DNA of 51,571 nucleotides, from the IMG/VR virus record IMGVR_UViG_3300031951_000236, positions 1 to 51,571 of that record, one strand, 5' to 3'. Made by a program: the position numbers and the translations under genes. The notes beneath the pieces were generated by a model. It did not search any database. It had not been told where the DNA came from and saw only the letters and a list, made by a program, of their open reading frames with translations. This document shows positions 35,565 to 44,337 of the stretch, piece after piece. Position 1 is the stretch's first letter. Every line of letters begins with the position of its first letter. The DNA is from a virus.

Positions 35565-35677
35565 TGGAATCAAAAGAGACACAAATTTTAAAAGAAAGAG
35601 CAATAGCAAAATTGGTGTCTTTGGGTTTAACAGAAGCAGAATTAAGAGCGTTGGGGTTGATATCTGATGCCAATTGA
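35564..35677 (+). CDS. Small helical protein (37 aa)
   Basis: MESKETQILKERAIAKLVSL then GLTEAELRALGLISDAN. Starts in TAATG of the preceding gene and its TGA overlaps the next start by 11 bases. The ELRALG pattern is a short helix common at tail-gene junctions. It may be an adapter or chaperone peptide. Confidence 0.6.
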   Translation: MESKETQILKERAIAKLVSLGLTEAELRALGLISDAN

Positions 35678-37598
35678 GTCTAATGGTAAAACAGCATACA
35701 TATATTCTAACGGCAACTGGTATCCAATTGCTGGAAGCATAAATACATCACAAAACTATAACTGGACTGGAGAGCATACTTTTGCTTCAGAGGTTACATT
35801 TAATGATGTACTTAATGCAAAAGCAGGAATAAACAATTTTCAAAATTTTACAGAAAGAGATTCTGTACTTTCATCACCAACTAACGGAATTGTATGTTTT
35901 GTAAGACAAGACAACGATGGCGGATTATATAATCAGTTGCAGTATTACTATAACGGCGTATGGAAAAATGTATACGGATACTCCCTAATATTGCCAAAAC
36001 TTGGTAGTTATACTGTTACAGAAAAAGATGCAGGTAAAATTATAACCGTTTCAAGTTCTTCATCATCTGTAATTACATTACCAGCAAATTCTACAGAAGC
36101 AATATCGTCTGGATATAAAATAGAAGTAGTAAGACTTGGTACTGGAAGTGTTCAGGTTACAGGAGAATCTGGCGTAACCATTAATGCTAAGGGAACGTCT
36201 GGTGCTTTAATAGATTCTCAATATGGAAAGATTACAGTTTTAAAAACAGATACAAATACATGGGTTGCCTATGGAGATATATCAGAAGGATCTTCTTCTC
36301 CATCACCAGCACCAACACCAGCCCCAGTTTCACCTTCACCAGTTTCCCCTTCACCTGTAGCACCTAGCCCTGTAGCCCCTTCGCCAACTCCAACACCAGT
36401 GCCTGCTCCAGTTGCACCTTCACCAGTTTCACCTGTTGCACCAGTAGTGCCAGTTGCTCCATCACCTATTGCACCTTCACCTGCTCCTTCACCTGCTCCC
36501 TCACCTGCTCCTTCACCTGCTGCACCAGCACCTATTTCACCAGCACCTGTAGCACCTCAATATACTAATTATTATGGATATTGTGATTTAAGTAATAACC
36601 CAGTAGGACCTTTCGGACCATATGATTATAGTTGTGAACAACTTTATGCTACACAAGAAAGCGCAAATGGATATCCACCAATTGGATGGGCTTGCGGACC
36701 AACTCCTACTGCTGGAACACCTAGTTGTACAGTAACCCCAGCACCAGTTGCTCCTTCCCCTGCTGCACCATCCCCTGCTGCACCAGCACCAGTCTCTTCA
36801 TGTAACCCAGCAGACGCATGGTCTTATACACAAGGAATGTGTCAGGCTTGTGGATACTACTGGTCTTCAACATTTGGCGAATGCTCAACTACACCATGGG
36901 CACCAGTAACTCCAGCACCAGTAGCACCAAGTCCAGTAGCACCTGCTCCAGCAGCCCCTTCACCAGCATCTTCTTGTAACTCAGCAGACGCATGGTCTTA
37001 TACACAGTCAATGTGTCAGGCTTGTGGTTATTATTGGTCATCAACATTTGGAGAGTGTTCAACTACACCTTGGGCACCAGTAGCACCATCGCCAGCAGCA
37101 CCATCGCCAGCAGCACCATCGCCAGCGCCTTCACCTGCTGCCCCATCTCCTACGCCAGTATCTTCATGTAACCCAGCAAATGCCTGGTCCTATAACCAAT
37201 CAACATGTCAGGCTTGCGGATACTATTGGTCTTCAACATTTGGAGAGTGCTCAACTACACCGTGGACTCCATCACCTTCACCAGTAGCACCTTCACCAGT
37301 AGCACCTTCACCAGTAGCGCCTAGCCCTGTAGCGCCTAGCCCAGTTGCTCCGTCACCTGTTGCACCAGTAGCACCTTCACCAGCATCACCTAGCCCAGTA
37401 GCCCCTAGCCCAGTAGCGCCTAGCCCTGTAGCGCCTAGCCCTGTAGCCCCTAGCCCAGCAGCGCCTAGCCCAGCAGCGCCTAGCCCTGTAGCGCCTAGCC
37501 CAGTTGCTTCATGCGATTGTGAAACACAAGGATGTACAACTACATGCTGTATCCCATGTGGAGGTATGATGAGCGGTGGATCATGCGTCTTCTGTTAA
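35667..37598 (+). CDS. Pro-rich tail protein with Cys-rich modules
   Basis: 643 residues. The N-terminal 210 residues form a beta-rich shaft ending NTWVAYGDISEG. Pro-rich repeats of the type PSPVAPSP and PAPSPA then alternate with three copies of a 33-residue module (starting CNPADAWSYTQGMCQACGYY, codons 379, 437 and 501) that has four Cys. The end has eight Cys in a pattern CDC..QGC...CC..CGG..SGG.C..C. The homologous C-terminus in the gene at 47879 is separated from its body by a TGA. Extensin-like composition suggests modification by nearby oxygenases and glycosyltransferases. Likely a receptor-binding protein. Confidence 0.85.
   Translation: MPIESNGKTAYIYSNGNWYPIAGSINTSQNYNWTGEHTFASEVTFNDVLNAKAGINNFQNFTERDSVLSSPTNGIVCFVRQDNDGGLYNQLQYYYNGVWKNVYGYSLILPKLGSYTVTEKDAGKIITVSSSSSSVITLPANSTEAISSGYKIEVVRLGTGSVQVTGESGVTINAKGTSGALIDSQYGKITVLKTDTNTWVAYGDISEGSSSPSPAPTPAPVSPSPVSPSPVAPSPVAPSPTPTPVPAPVAPSPVSPVAPVVPVAPSPIAPSPAPSPAPSPAPSPAAPAPISPAPVAPQYTNYYGYCDLSNNPVGPFGPYDYSCEQLYATQESANGYPPIGWACGPTPTAGTPSCTVTPAPVAPSPAAPSPAAPAPVSSCNPADAWSYTQGMCQACGYYWSSTFGECSTTPWAPVTPAPVAPSPVAPAPAAPSPASSCNSADAWSYTQSMCQACGYYWSSTFGECSTTPWAPVAPSPAAPSPAAPSPAPSPAAPSPTPVSSCNPANAWSYNQSTCQACGYYWSSTFGECSTTPWTPSPSPVAPSPVAPSPVAPSPVAPSPVAPSPVAPVAPSPASPSPVAPSPVAPSPVAPSPVAPSPAAPSPAAPSPVAPSPVASCDCETQGCTTTCCIPCGGMMSGGSCVFC
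36801..37265 (+). repeat. Three Cys-rich 33-residue modules
   Basis: Modules at 36801-36899, 36975-37073 and 37167-37265 are nearly identical (CxPADAWSY, MCQACGYYWSSTF, GECSTTPW), each with four Cys, separated by Pro-rich linkers. Confidence 0.8.
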
Positions 37599-37638
37599 TG
37601 TTTAATGGTATACTATAAAGAAAAGAGGAGGATAAAAA

Positions 37639-37836
37639 ATGCAAAGAAAATTTATTTTAGTAATTGATGGAGAGTCTGGTCCAGATTTAGTTCTTGATGA
37701 TCAGGCTACTTCACAAAGTACAGCACTATGTGCAGCATTATCTTCTAACCCAACTATTGTTGAGGTTAGTCCAGATTTGCAAATAGGCATAGGCTGGTCA
37801 TGGGATGGTTCAAACTTTACTGCTCCACAGGAGTAA
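37639..37836 (+). CDS. Hypothetical protein (65 aa)
   Basis: MQRKFILVIDGESGPDLVLD then STALCAALSSNPTIVEVSPD and GWSWDGSNFTAPQE. A small protein after the Pro-rich tail gene, preceded by GAGGA. Function unknown. Confidence 0.64.
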   Translation: MQRKFILVIDGESGPDLVLDDQATSQSTALCAALSSNPTIVEVSPDLQIGIGWSWDGSNFTAPQE

Positions 37837-37839
37837 GTA

Positions 37840-38079
37840 ATGTCTGAAGAACTAACCCCCTGGCAAAAATATAAACAAAATCTAGGAGATACAAGACCCT
37901 GGGATTTGGTAAACCCAAATACAGAATGGGCATCTGAAGATATTTCTAGTAATAGATATTCCATATGTCAGTCTTGTCCAGAATTACTAAGATTAACAAA
38001 ACAATGTAAAAAATGTGGATGTTTTATGTATGCAAAAACAAAATTACAAGCAGCAACTTGTCCTTTAGGTAAATGGTAA
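37840..38079 (+). CDS. Zinc-ribbon protein, paralogue B (79 aa)
   Basis: MSEELTPWQKYKQNLGDTRP then CQSCPELLRLTKQCKKCGCF ending TCPLGKW. It shares CKKCGCFM and GKW with 30615-30815. A four-base gap joins it to the preceding gene, and the oxygenase follows one base after its stop. Zinc-ribbon; possibly an adapter in the modification cassette. Confidence 0.72.
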   Translation: MSEELTPWQKYKQNLGDTRPWDLVNPNTEWASEDISSNRYSICQSCPELLRLTKQCKKCGCFMYAKTKLQAATCPLGKW

Positions 38080-38080
38080 T

Positions 38081-38683
38081 ATGGAAAAAATAGAATTAGC
38101 ACCAGGAATAGTATCTTATAAAAATGTTTTAGATCAGTCTGATTTAAATACATTAACAGATGATATAGAAGAAAGTTTAAAAGCCTTAAACATTGACTGG
38201 CAACTTTCAGAAGTTCAGGGTTCACAATATGTCGAGGTAGACACAAATTCTAGAGATACACATATTATAGGAGTTCCGTATTACGATAAAATAGTTGAAG
38301 AATTTCATAGTCCATCAGATGCATTCTTTATAAGTTTATCTAATTTATTTTTTTCAGCATTTAATCCAAGAGAAATAGATTATAAAAATATGTATCAATT
38401 TGCAACAGACTGGCATGATCAATATGGACTTTTAAAATACGGGGTAGGTCAAAAGTTTACAAACCATATAGATGATCATATAAATCATCATAGAAGAATG
38501 TCTACAACATTTTATTTAAATGATAATTATGAGGGTGGCGAAATTTTATTTCCAAGATTTGGAATAGATCACAAACCAGAAAAAAATGAATTATTGGTTT
38601 TTCCATCTACATATGTTTATAATCATTCTGTACTTCCAGTAAAAAGTGGAACAAGATATGCTGTTGTGAGTTGGTTAAAATGA
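38081..38683 (+). CDS. 2-oxoglutarate/Fe(II)-dependent oxygenase, P4H-like (copy 9)
   Basis: 200 residues with H129-x-D131 in TNHIDDHINHH, H182 in YNHSV and R192. AVVS near the C-terminus and FYLNDNYEGGEILFP are classic P4H-like elements. It is the first enzyme gene after the Pro-rich tail protein. Prolyl-4-hydroxylase activity on PSP or collagen-like repeats is an inference. TGA overlaps the next ATG. Confidence 0.86.
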   Translation: MEKIELAPGIVSYKNVLDQSDLNTLTDDIEESLKALNIDWQLSEVQGSQYVEVDTNSRDTHIIGVPYYDKIVEEFHSPSDAFFISLSNLFFSAFNPREIDYKNMYQFATDWHDQYGLLKYGVGQKFTNHIDDHINHHRRMSTTFYLNDNYEGGEILFPRFGIDHKPEKNELLVFPSTYVYNHSVLPVKSGTRYAVVSWLK

Positions 38684-39246
38684 TTAAAATTAAAGATCCA
38701 GAAATAATGTCAAATGTTTTTAATGATATTGATTATTTTACTTTTAAAAAATATTTATTTGAAAAACCAAAATTAGCAAAAGACTATTCTGCTGGATTTG
38801 GAAGATATTGTTTTAATGATTCATTAATTAATGAATATTCTGAAAAACTATTGCCAATTGCTAGAAAACATTTTGATAGTGAAACTTTAGTTCCATCATA
38901 TTCTTTGTTTGCACATTATCAAGGAAATGAAGCATCTTTATATAAACATAGAGATGATAATGCTTGCACATATACAATTGATTATTGTGTATATCAAACA
39001 GAACCGTGGGATTTATATGTTGATAATAAAGCATATACACTTAAAGAAAATGAAGCATTAGCATATTTTGGAAACGACCAATTACACTGGAGAGAAAAAT
39101 TTCCAAACCCAGAATCTGGTCATGTTGCGATGATATTTTTTCATTTTGTTGAACCAGACCATTGGTGGGTACAAAAAGGTCCAGGTTATTTAGAAGTAAT
39201 TCGTGGAAACATAACGGAGGAACAATGGAATCAAAATCAGCACTAG
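38680..39246 (+). CDS. 2-oxoglutarate/Fe(II)-dependent oxygenase-like protein (copy 10)
   Basis: 188 residues from the ATG at 38680. LYKHRDDNACTYTIDYCVYQ supplies H90-x-D92, and QLHWREKFP (H136) the distal His. The spacing is shorter and no clear Arg matches, so it is a divergent oxygenase, similar to a group with the W-x-L-Y-V-D and AYFGNDQLHWR motifs. It overlaps the epimerase gene by 22 bases. Confidence 0.68.
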   Translation: MIKIKDPEIMSNVFNDIDYFTFKKYLFEKPKLAKDYSAGFGRYCFNDSLINEYSEKLLPIARKHFDSETLVPSYSLFAHYQGNEASLYKHRDDNACTYTIDYCVYQTEPWDLYVDNKAYTLKENEALAYFGNDQLHWREKFPNPESGHVAMIFFHFVEPDHWWVQKGPGYLEVIRGNITEEQWNQNQH

Positions 39247-40193
39247 TACTTGGAGCAGGTGGATTCATCGGAAGCCATCTTGTCAAAAAATTAAAAGAAG
39301 AAGGTTTTTGGGTTCGTGGAGTTGATTTAAAATATCCAGAACACTGGAAAACATATGCAGATGATTTTGTTATTGGAGACCTAAGACTTAAAGATGTTGT
39401 TGAGGATGTTTTAGATAAAAGATTTGACGAAGTTTACCAATTAGCAGCAGATATGGGTGGTGCAGGATACATAAACTCTGGAGATAACGATGCAGAGGTT
39501 ATGGGAAATTCAATTTTAATAAATGTAAATGTTTTAAAGCAAGCAGAAAAGGTAGGAATTAAATCAGTATTCTTTTCATCTACCGCTTGTGTATATCCAG
39601 AATACAATCAGATGGATCCAGGGTCTATAAATACCAAGGAAGATTCTGTATATCCAGCAGCACCAGATACAGAGTATGGCTGGGAAAAACTTTTTAGTGA
39701 AAGACTTTACTTAGCATACAATCGTAATTACGGAATGAAAAATAAAATTGCTCGTTACCATAATGTATACGGACCATATGGAACTTGGGATGGAGGCAAA
39801 GAGAAGGCCCCAGCAGCAATTTGTCGCAAGGTAGCAAAAGCAATAGACGAAATAGAAATTTGGGGTAATGGAGAACAACACAGATCATTTTTATATATAG
39901 ATGAGGCGGTAAAGGCAACTATAGATTTTTATAGAGAAGATAAATATTTTCAGCCAATTAATATAGGATCTGAGAGAAATGTTTCAATCAATGAGTTGGT
40001 AGATATAGTTTCTACAATAGCAGATAAAAAATTAACAAAAAGATATGTGGATGGCCCATTAGGAGTACATGCAAGAACATCTCATAATGAACTTATAAAA
40101 AATATTTTAGGCTATAGACCAAGCGAAGATTTAGAATACGGATTAAAGCAAACCTATGATTGGATTAAAGGCCAGATAGATAATGTCAGGTAA
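39225..40193 (+). CDS. GDP-mannose 3,5-epimerase-like NAD-dependent epimerase
   Basis: 322 residues from ATG 39225 with GGAGG upstream. The Rossmann loop is GAGGFIG (10-16), the Ser-Ser-Thr-Ala-Cys-Val-Tyr stretch at 118-124 precedes Y151-x3-K155 in the SDR active site, and DMGGAGYI, ARYHNVYGPYGTWDGGKEK and GEQHRSFLYIDEAV match GDP-mannose 3,5-epimerase. This enzyme makes GDP-L-galactose (or GDP-L-gulose) from GDP-mannose. That nucleotide sugar could feed the two fucosyltransferase-like enzymes after it. Confidence 0.85.
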   Translation: MESKSALVLGAGGFIGSHLVKKLKEEGFWVRGVDLKYPEHWKTYADDFVIGDLRLKDVVEDVLDKRFDEVYQLAADMGGAGYINSGDNDAEVMGNSILINVNVLKQAEKVGIKSVFFSSTACVYPEYNQMDPGSINTKEDSVYPAAPDTEYGWEKLFSERLYLAYNRNYGMKNKIARYHNVYGPYGTWDGGKEKAPAAICRKVAKAIDEIEIWGNGEQHRSFLYIDEAVKATIDFYREDKYFQPINIGSERNVSINELVDIVSTIADKKLTKRYVDGPLGVHARTSHNELIKNILGYRPSEDLEYGLKQTYDWIKGQIDNVR

Positions 40194-41220
40194 GATATTT
40201 TTTCAATTATACAATCCAACAGGAATGATAAATCAGGTAATGAGTTTAGAACTTGCTGTAGGCCTTGCACATGAAACGAATAAAAATTTAATTGTTCATT
40301 ATGTTAGTAATAATGGAGATAATCTGTATGACTTTAGACCAGTTCCAATTTATACACCTAGTAGATGGCATAATGCTCAAAGAGAAAGTTTTACAAATCC
40401 AGATCAGTTTCCACATTTATTAGACTTGGTTGATTTTAATAAAGATTTAATTTTTATAGATCAAAAGATAGATTTTTTTAAACAACAAGAGTTTTTGGCA
40501 GAAGATGTTACATCAAACTATTATTATAGTAAAGAAAGCAATATTTCTGATGATGAATTATTATTTGCTGAAAATAGACAAAGGATACCTCTAGATAAAA
40601 ATGTTCATTTAAAGAGAACTCTTGGTTGGTACTCAAGATTTTTTTATAATAGAAGTTCGGAATTAGATAACACTTTATCTTCTATAAAATTTAAAAATTG
40701 TTATGTTTCTTTGGCAAACAAAATTTCTAATTCTTTAGGATCTTTTCAGGGCATGCACCTAAGATTATCTGATCACATAAAGATGTTTGATACCACACAA
40801 GATATGTTTGAGTCATGGTTAAATAAATTTGAAGAAAATAATATTCCAATAGTCGTTTCAACATGTGAACCAAATCATAAAATGGTTCAAGATAATAAGC
40901 ATAGGTTTATTTTGCTAGACGAATATATTGTAAATAACTTTAGAGAAGATTTTATGGCGTTGCCATTTCAGGATGAGGTTGTTTTTGGATTAATCTGTAA
41001 TCTAATACTACATGACTCAATTAATTTTGTAGGAACTTCTGGAAGCACATATACTGCATATATTCATAGAATAAGAAATCAAAAAGGAATAGAAACTTGG
41101 GATTTTTTTGATAATCCAGAAAAGGCAGAAGGAAAGCCTTACTCATGGAATAATTATAAACTTGACTTAGGAAGAAAGATGTGGTGGAGAGAATGGCCAG
41201 AATCCAAATTAAATTTATAA
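40183..41220 (+). CDS. O-fucosyltransferase-like glycosyltransferase
   Basis: 345 residues. FFQLYNPTGMINQVMSLELA near the start, GMHLRLSDH around 190-198, and VGTSGSTYTAYIHRIR near 290 fit the GDP-sugar binding pattern of O-fucosyltransferase-like enzymes (family GT65/68-like). Such enzymes transfer a GDP-activated deoxy sugar to Ser or Thr. It overlaps the epimerase by 11 bases. The donor could be GDP-L-galactose or GDP-fucose. Confidence 0.65.
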   Translation: MSGKIFFQLYNPTGMINQVMSLELAVGLAHETNKNLIVHYVSNNGDNLYDFRPVPIYTPSRWHNAQRESFTNPDQFPHLLDLVDFNKDLIFIDQKIDFFKQQEFLAEDVTSNYYYSKESNISDDELLFAENRQRIPLDKNVHLKRTLGWYSRFFYNRSSELDNTLSSIKFKNCYVSLANKISNSLGSFQGMHLRLSDHIKMFDTTQDMFESWLNKFEENNIPIVVSTCEPNHKMVQDNKHRFILLDEYIVNNFREDFMALPFQDEVVFGLICNLILHDSINFVGTSGSTYTAYIHRIRNQKGIETWDFFDNPEKAEGKPYSWNNYKLDLGRKMWWREWPESKLNL

Positions 41221-41296
41221 AAAGACTTATACTTAAATATAGAATGTGGAAAAAGTATAGAAAAATTAAAAAGTCTAATCTGATATACTAATATTT

Positions 41297-42229
41297 ATGT
41301 TTGAAACACTCTATAATTCAGGATTAATTCCAGCAGGTCCAATAAACTCAAAAACAGATTTTATTGCTGCACATGCTGAAGTACCTAGACCAGAATATAA
41401 TTACACATGGAATAGTGATGGTTTGAGATCTATTGATTTTGCTACAAAGCCAGAAATTATAGCGTTAGGTTGTTCCTTAACATTAGGACAAGGACTTCCA
41501 GTTAACCTAAGATGGACAGATCTATTATCTAAAAAAATAAATAAACCTATAGGAAATATTTCATATAGCGGAGCAGCGATCAACAAACTAGTTTCTAGTT
41601 TTTTTGGATTAATTAATAAATATGACTATGTTCCAAAAACAGTTATTTGTAATTTTGCTAATTTTGAAAGATTTTATTTTGTTACACCAAGCGGTGAGTC
41701 TATGCAAGATTGGTATATAAATTATTCTCCAAAAGTTACAAAAGCATCAGCACCATGGAATTATGAAGAAATACTACCATACGAATGGGTATATTATCAA
41801 AATTTAGAGCACATAAAAATGCTTGAAGTCTTTTGTAAAACTAATAATATTAATTTAATTTGGAGCACATGGTCAAATGCTTTATCTGAAAACAATGAAT
41901 TATTTTTATCAACAGAATTTAAGAATTATGTTAAAGATATTACCAGAGCAGATTTTCCAAAAGATTTTGAGTTTACCATCAATGGCGTTAAAATAGAAAA
42001 TTTACTGCCTCACTACAAAATGATTAATTGGGAACATCACGGCTGCCATAAAGATTATTATGAAAACTATAAAGATATATTTGATTATGGATATGATTAT
42101 CACGCAATACCATACGATTATGGAAGAGTTAAAGGACCAGGATCTCACAGACCACATCCTGGACTACACAGACAATTACACTGGGCAGACTTTTATTATC
42201 AAGAATTAACAAAAAGAAATTGGCTATGA
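41297..42229 (+). CDS. SGNH-hydrolase-like protein (large)
   Basis: 310 residues. ALGCSLTLGQGL carries a GCS-type block I with S60; Gly-rich region VPKTVICNFANFERF has the Asn block, and HRPHPGLHRQLHWADF near the C-terminus supplies Asp/His residues. Acts on acyl or carbohydrate substrates. A TATACT seven bases before the ATG suggests a promoter. It lies inside the glycan cassette, so it may be a sugar O-acetyl-modifying enzyme. Confidence 0.7.
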   Translation: MFETLYNSGLIPAGPINSKTDFIAAHAEVPRPEYNYTWNSDGLRSIDFATKPEIIALGCSLTLGQGLPVNLRWTDLLSKKINKPIGNISYSGAAINKLVSSFFGLINKYDYVPKTVICNFANFERFYFVTPSGESMQDWYINYSPKVTKASAPWNYEEILPYEWVYYQNLEHIKMLEVFCKTNNINLIWSTWSNALSENNELFLSTEFKNYVKDITRADFPKDFEFTINGVKIENLLPHYKMINWEHHGCHKDYYENYKDIFDYGYDYHAIPYDYGRVKGPGSHRPHPGLHRQLHWADFYYQELTKRNWL

Positions 42230-43119
42230 CAGAAATAGTTAAAGAATTTAAAACAACAGACGGACTTGGTGCTATGCTGTGGAAAAAAATTTATGCAATG
42301 TCATATGCAAAACATTATAGAAAGTTATTTCAAGACACCCCAATTGAATGGTTTTTAATTCATGAGTCAGACGGTATAGATGGAGAGTCAGATCCTAAAT
42401 ATTTTGAGTTAATGAATAAATTTAATAACCTTCTTTACAATCCATGGAAAAATATAGATTTTGACAATATACCATATAAAGTATTATGTCCAGATATAGG
42501 ATTAGGAACAGAGCCTCCAGGTTTTGCAAAAAATAATAATGATAAAGAATTTATAAAAGAAGCCACTGCATTTAATAAATTTTCTGATATTGTGCATAAT
42601 TCTATAGTAATACATATTAGAAGAGGAAATGCAATACCTGAAAATCCAAGATATACGCCAGATCATTTTTATGAAAATGTTTTGAGGCAAATAGAAAGAA
42701 TTGTTAATAGATGTCAATTAGAAAATCCAGATGTGTTTATTTGTACTGATTCTACAAATAAAAATTTTGTTCCAAAAGGAATAAAGCAAGAGAGAATGTG
42801 GCATCAGCCACACTTACATAAAGATTCTTCTGGTTACTATCCACACACTAGTATAGATTTTGATTTACTTAAAAATGTTTTTCCAAATTTAAAAATAAAA
42901 AATGACTTAGATACCTACGATTCTTTTATTTTTATGTTAACTGCAAAAGTCCTTGTAGTTGGAAACTCTGCATTTAGTCAGTCTGCAGGTATGCTATCTA
43001 CAAACCATGTAATCGGTATGCCAGAAAAAAATGGTCTGGACTCCAGGCACAACCATTTTAAAAATAAAATAGGAGGCCTGGATCCAGCAGGCAATTTATT
43101 GTGGGAAGCCCCGCATTAA
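42226..43119 (+). CDS. Fucosyltransferase-like glycosyltransferase
   Basis: 297 residues from ATG 42226, which overlaps the preceding TGA. VIHIRRGNAIPENPRYTPDH contains the HxRRG motif of alpha-1,2/1,6-fucosyltransferases (GT11-like), and VLVVGNSAFSQSAGMLSTN is the second GDP-binding element. It could transfer L-fucose or L-galactose from GDP-sugars. It is the last enzyme of the cassette and converges with the endolysin gene, overlapping by 24 bases. Confidence 0.68.
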   Translation: MTEIVKEFKTTDGLGAMLWKKIYAMSYAKHYRKLFQDTPIEWFLIHESDGIDGESDPKYFELMNKFNNLLYNPWKNIDFDNIPYKVLCPDIGLGTEPPGFAKNNNDKEFIKEATAFNKFSDIVHNSIVIHIRRGNAIPENPRYTPDHFYENVLRQIERIVNRCQLENPDVFICTDSTNKNFVPKGIKQERMWHQPHLHKDSSGYYPHTSIDFDLLKNVFPNLKIKNDLDTYDSFIFMLTAKVLVVGNSAFSQSAGMLSTNHVIGMPEKNGLDSRHNHFKNKIGGLDPAGNLLWEAPH

Positions 43120-43659
43120 ATGCTTAGTCCTTGGAGTAATGCCTTTCCAGGCAATCCAGTTTTCACCGCCATTTGACATGTGAAATGCAACTTGGGCATT
43201 TAATACTGGATTAAATAACTCATAGTTTGACTCTAATTTAAACTTATCTCTACGTTCAGGACCAAGGTCGCCAATCATATTTATTTGAAATAAGCCATAA
43301 GAACTATCTCCAGTTCTTTTGCTAAGGTTCAGCGCCATTGGTCTACCGCCAGATTCTTTCTTGGCAATAGCCCAAGCCTCTCTTAGTTTTTGACCTTCAA
43401 AACCTACTAAACGTAGTAGATTTTTAAGATCTTTGTCAGATAGATTTACAGCATTTTTGTATTTTTCTAACTGATCTTCTTTAGCCTCAGAAACACTTTT
43501 GGCCACTTCCGTGGCCTCAATAGTCTCTTCAAGCACGATATTTTTACTATCGTTTAATCGGTTTTCAGAAGCATTAGCGACATTTGAGTAAACCCCAAAA
43601 ATAGCCAATATGCTGAGTGTGCCAATGATGTTCCTATTATTATTCATAAAGTTAATCAT
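43096..43659 (-). CDS. Lytic transglycosylase-like endolysin, secreted
   Basis: 187 residues from ATG 43659 with GGAGG upstream. A signal-peptide-like start (NIIGTLSILAIFGVYSNVANA) is followed by an acidic linker and a lysozyme-like domain: AWAIAKKESGG with E102 as the likely catalytic acid, then SYGLFQIN (120-127). It resembles SLT/resuscitation-type lysozyme domains. A signal peptide could allow holin-independent export. It lies on the opposite strand in the tail region and has its own promoter. Confidence 0.82.
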   Translation of the reverse strand: MINFMNNNRNIIGTLSILAIFGVYSNVANASENRLNDSKNIVLEETIEATEVAKSVSEAKEDQLEKYKNAVNLSDKDLKNLLRLVGFEGQKLREAWAIAKKESGGRPMALNLSKRTGDSSYGLFQINMIGDLGPERRDKFKLESNYELFNPVLNAQVAFHMSNGGENWIAWKGITPRTKHLMRGFPQ

Positions 43660-43683
43660 AGTTTCCTCCTTAGAAACGAATAA

Positions 43684-43698
43684 CACCCTTTTGGGGTG
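43684..43698. terminator. Hairpin in the endolysin leader
   Basis: CACCC-TTTTG-GGGTG: a short hairpin between the promoter and the endolysin ATG on the minus strand. It may affect leader stability or attenuate transcription. Confidence 0.4.
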
Positions 43699-43712
43699 CT
43701 ATATTACTTCCA

Positions 43713-43742
43713 AGTATAACATATGTTATTTTTGTTTGTCAA
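43713..43742 (-). promoter_or_regulatory. Promoter of the endolysin gene
   Basis: TTGACA (43737-43742), 18-bp spacer, TATACT (43713-43718). Confidence 0.75.
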
Positions 43743-43771
43743 CTTTATAAAAATGGTATAATAATAGTATC

Positions 43772-44320
43772 ATGGCAACAATAAATAATACAAATGACGG
43801 TGTTTTTAATCTCCCATACCCCTTATCAACAGATCCAGTAGATGTTCATGGAGATATTGAATCTTTAGTTGAAAGACTTTTAGTTGTTTTGCCACCATTA
43901 GGATTGTCACAATTTCAGATAGCAGTTAGAAATAATACAGCGTCAAGTTTAGTTGCAGGAACCCCAGTAATAGGCACTGGCTCAATTACAGTTAATGGAA
44001 ATCCAAAAGTTTATGTAGAGATAGCAACCACAGATACAGATTCACCAATACTTGGATTAATTAAAACAGACATCGATGCTGGAGAAGATGGAATAGCGGT
44101 GGTTGCTGGTGTTATGGAAAACATTAATTTATCAGACGGTACTTTTGAAAATGGATCTGCCATTTATGTTAGTTCAAGTGGATGGATTACTGGAACGAGA
44201 CCAGTAACAGGAAATGCAATAGCAGTCGGAGTAGTGGCACACTCTGGAAGTAATGGGGTTATTGTAGTTCAGGCAAAAGGTAATGGAACATGGGGAGCAT
44301 TAAAAGACGGATTGTCTTAA
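43772..44320 (+). CDS. Tail-region protein (182 aa)
   Basis: MATINNTNDGVFNLPYPLST, then a repeat-rich beta body (GTPVIGTGSITVNGNPKVYV) and GVIVVQAKGNGTWGALKDGL. TATAAT lies nine bases before the ATG. Structural protein of unknown site. Confidence 0.68.
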   Translation: MATINNTNDGVFNLPYPLSTDPVDVHGDIESLVERLLVVLPPLGLSQFQIAVRNNTASSLVAGTPVIGTGSITVNGNPKVYVEIATTDTDSPILGLIKTDIDAGEDGIAVVAGVMENINLSDGTFENGSAIYVSSSGWITGTRPVTGNAIAVGVVAHSGSNGVIVVQAKGNGTWGALKDGLS

Positions 44321-44337
44321 TATGATATAATCAACAT

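Noticed and set aside
36295-37505. CRISPR array or minisatellite in the Pro-rich repeats
   Set aside because: The repeats are codon-level, in frame, and vary in DNA but not in amino acids; there are no unique spacers.
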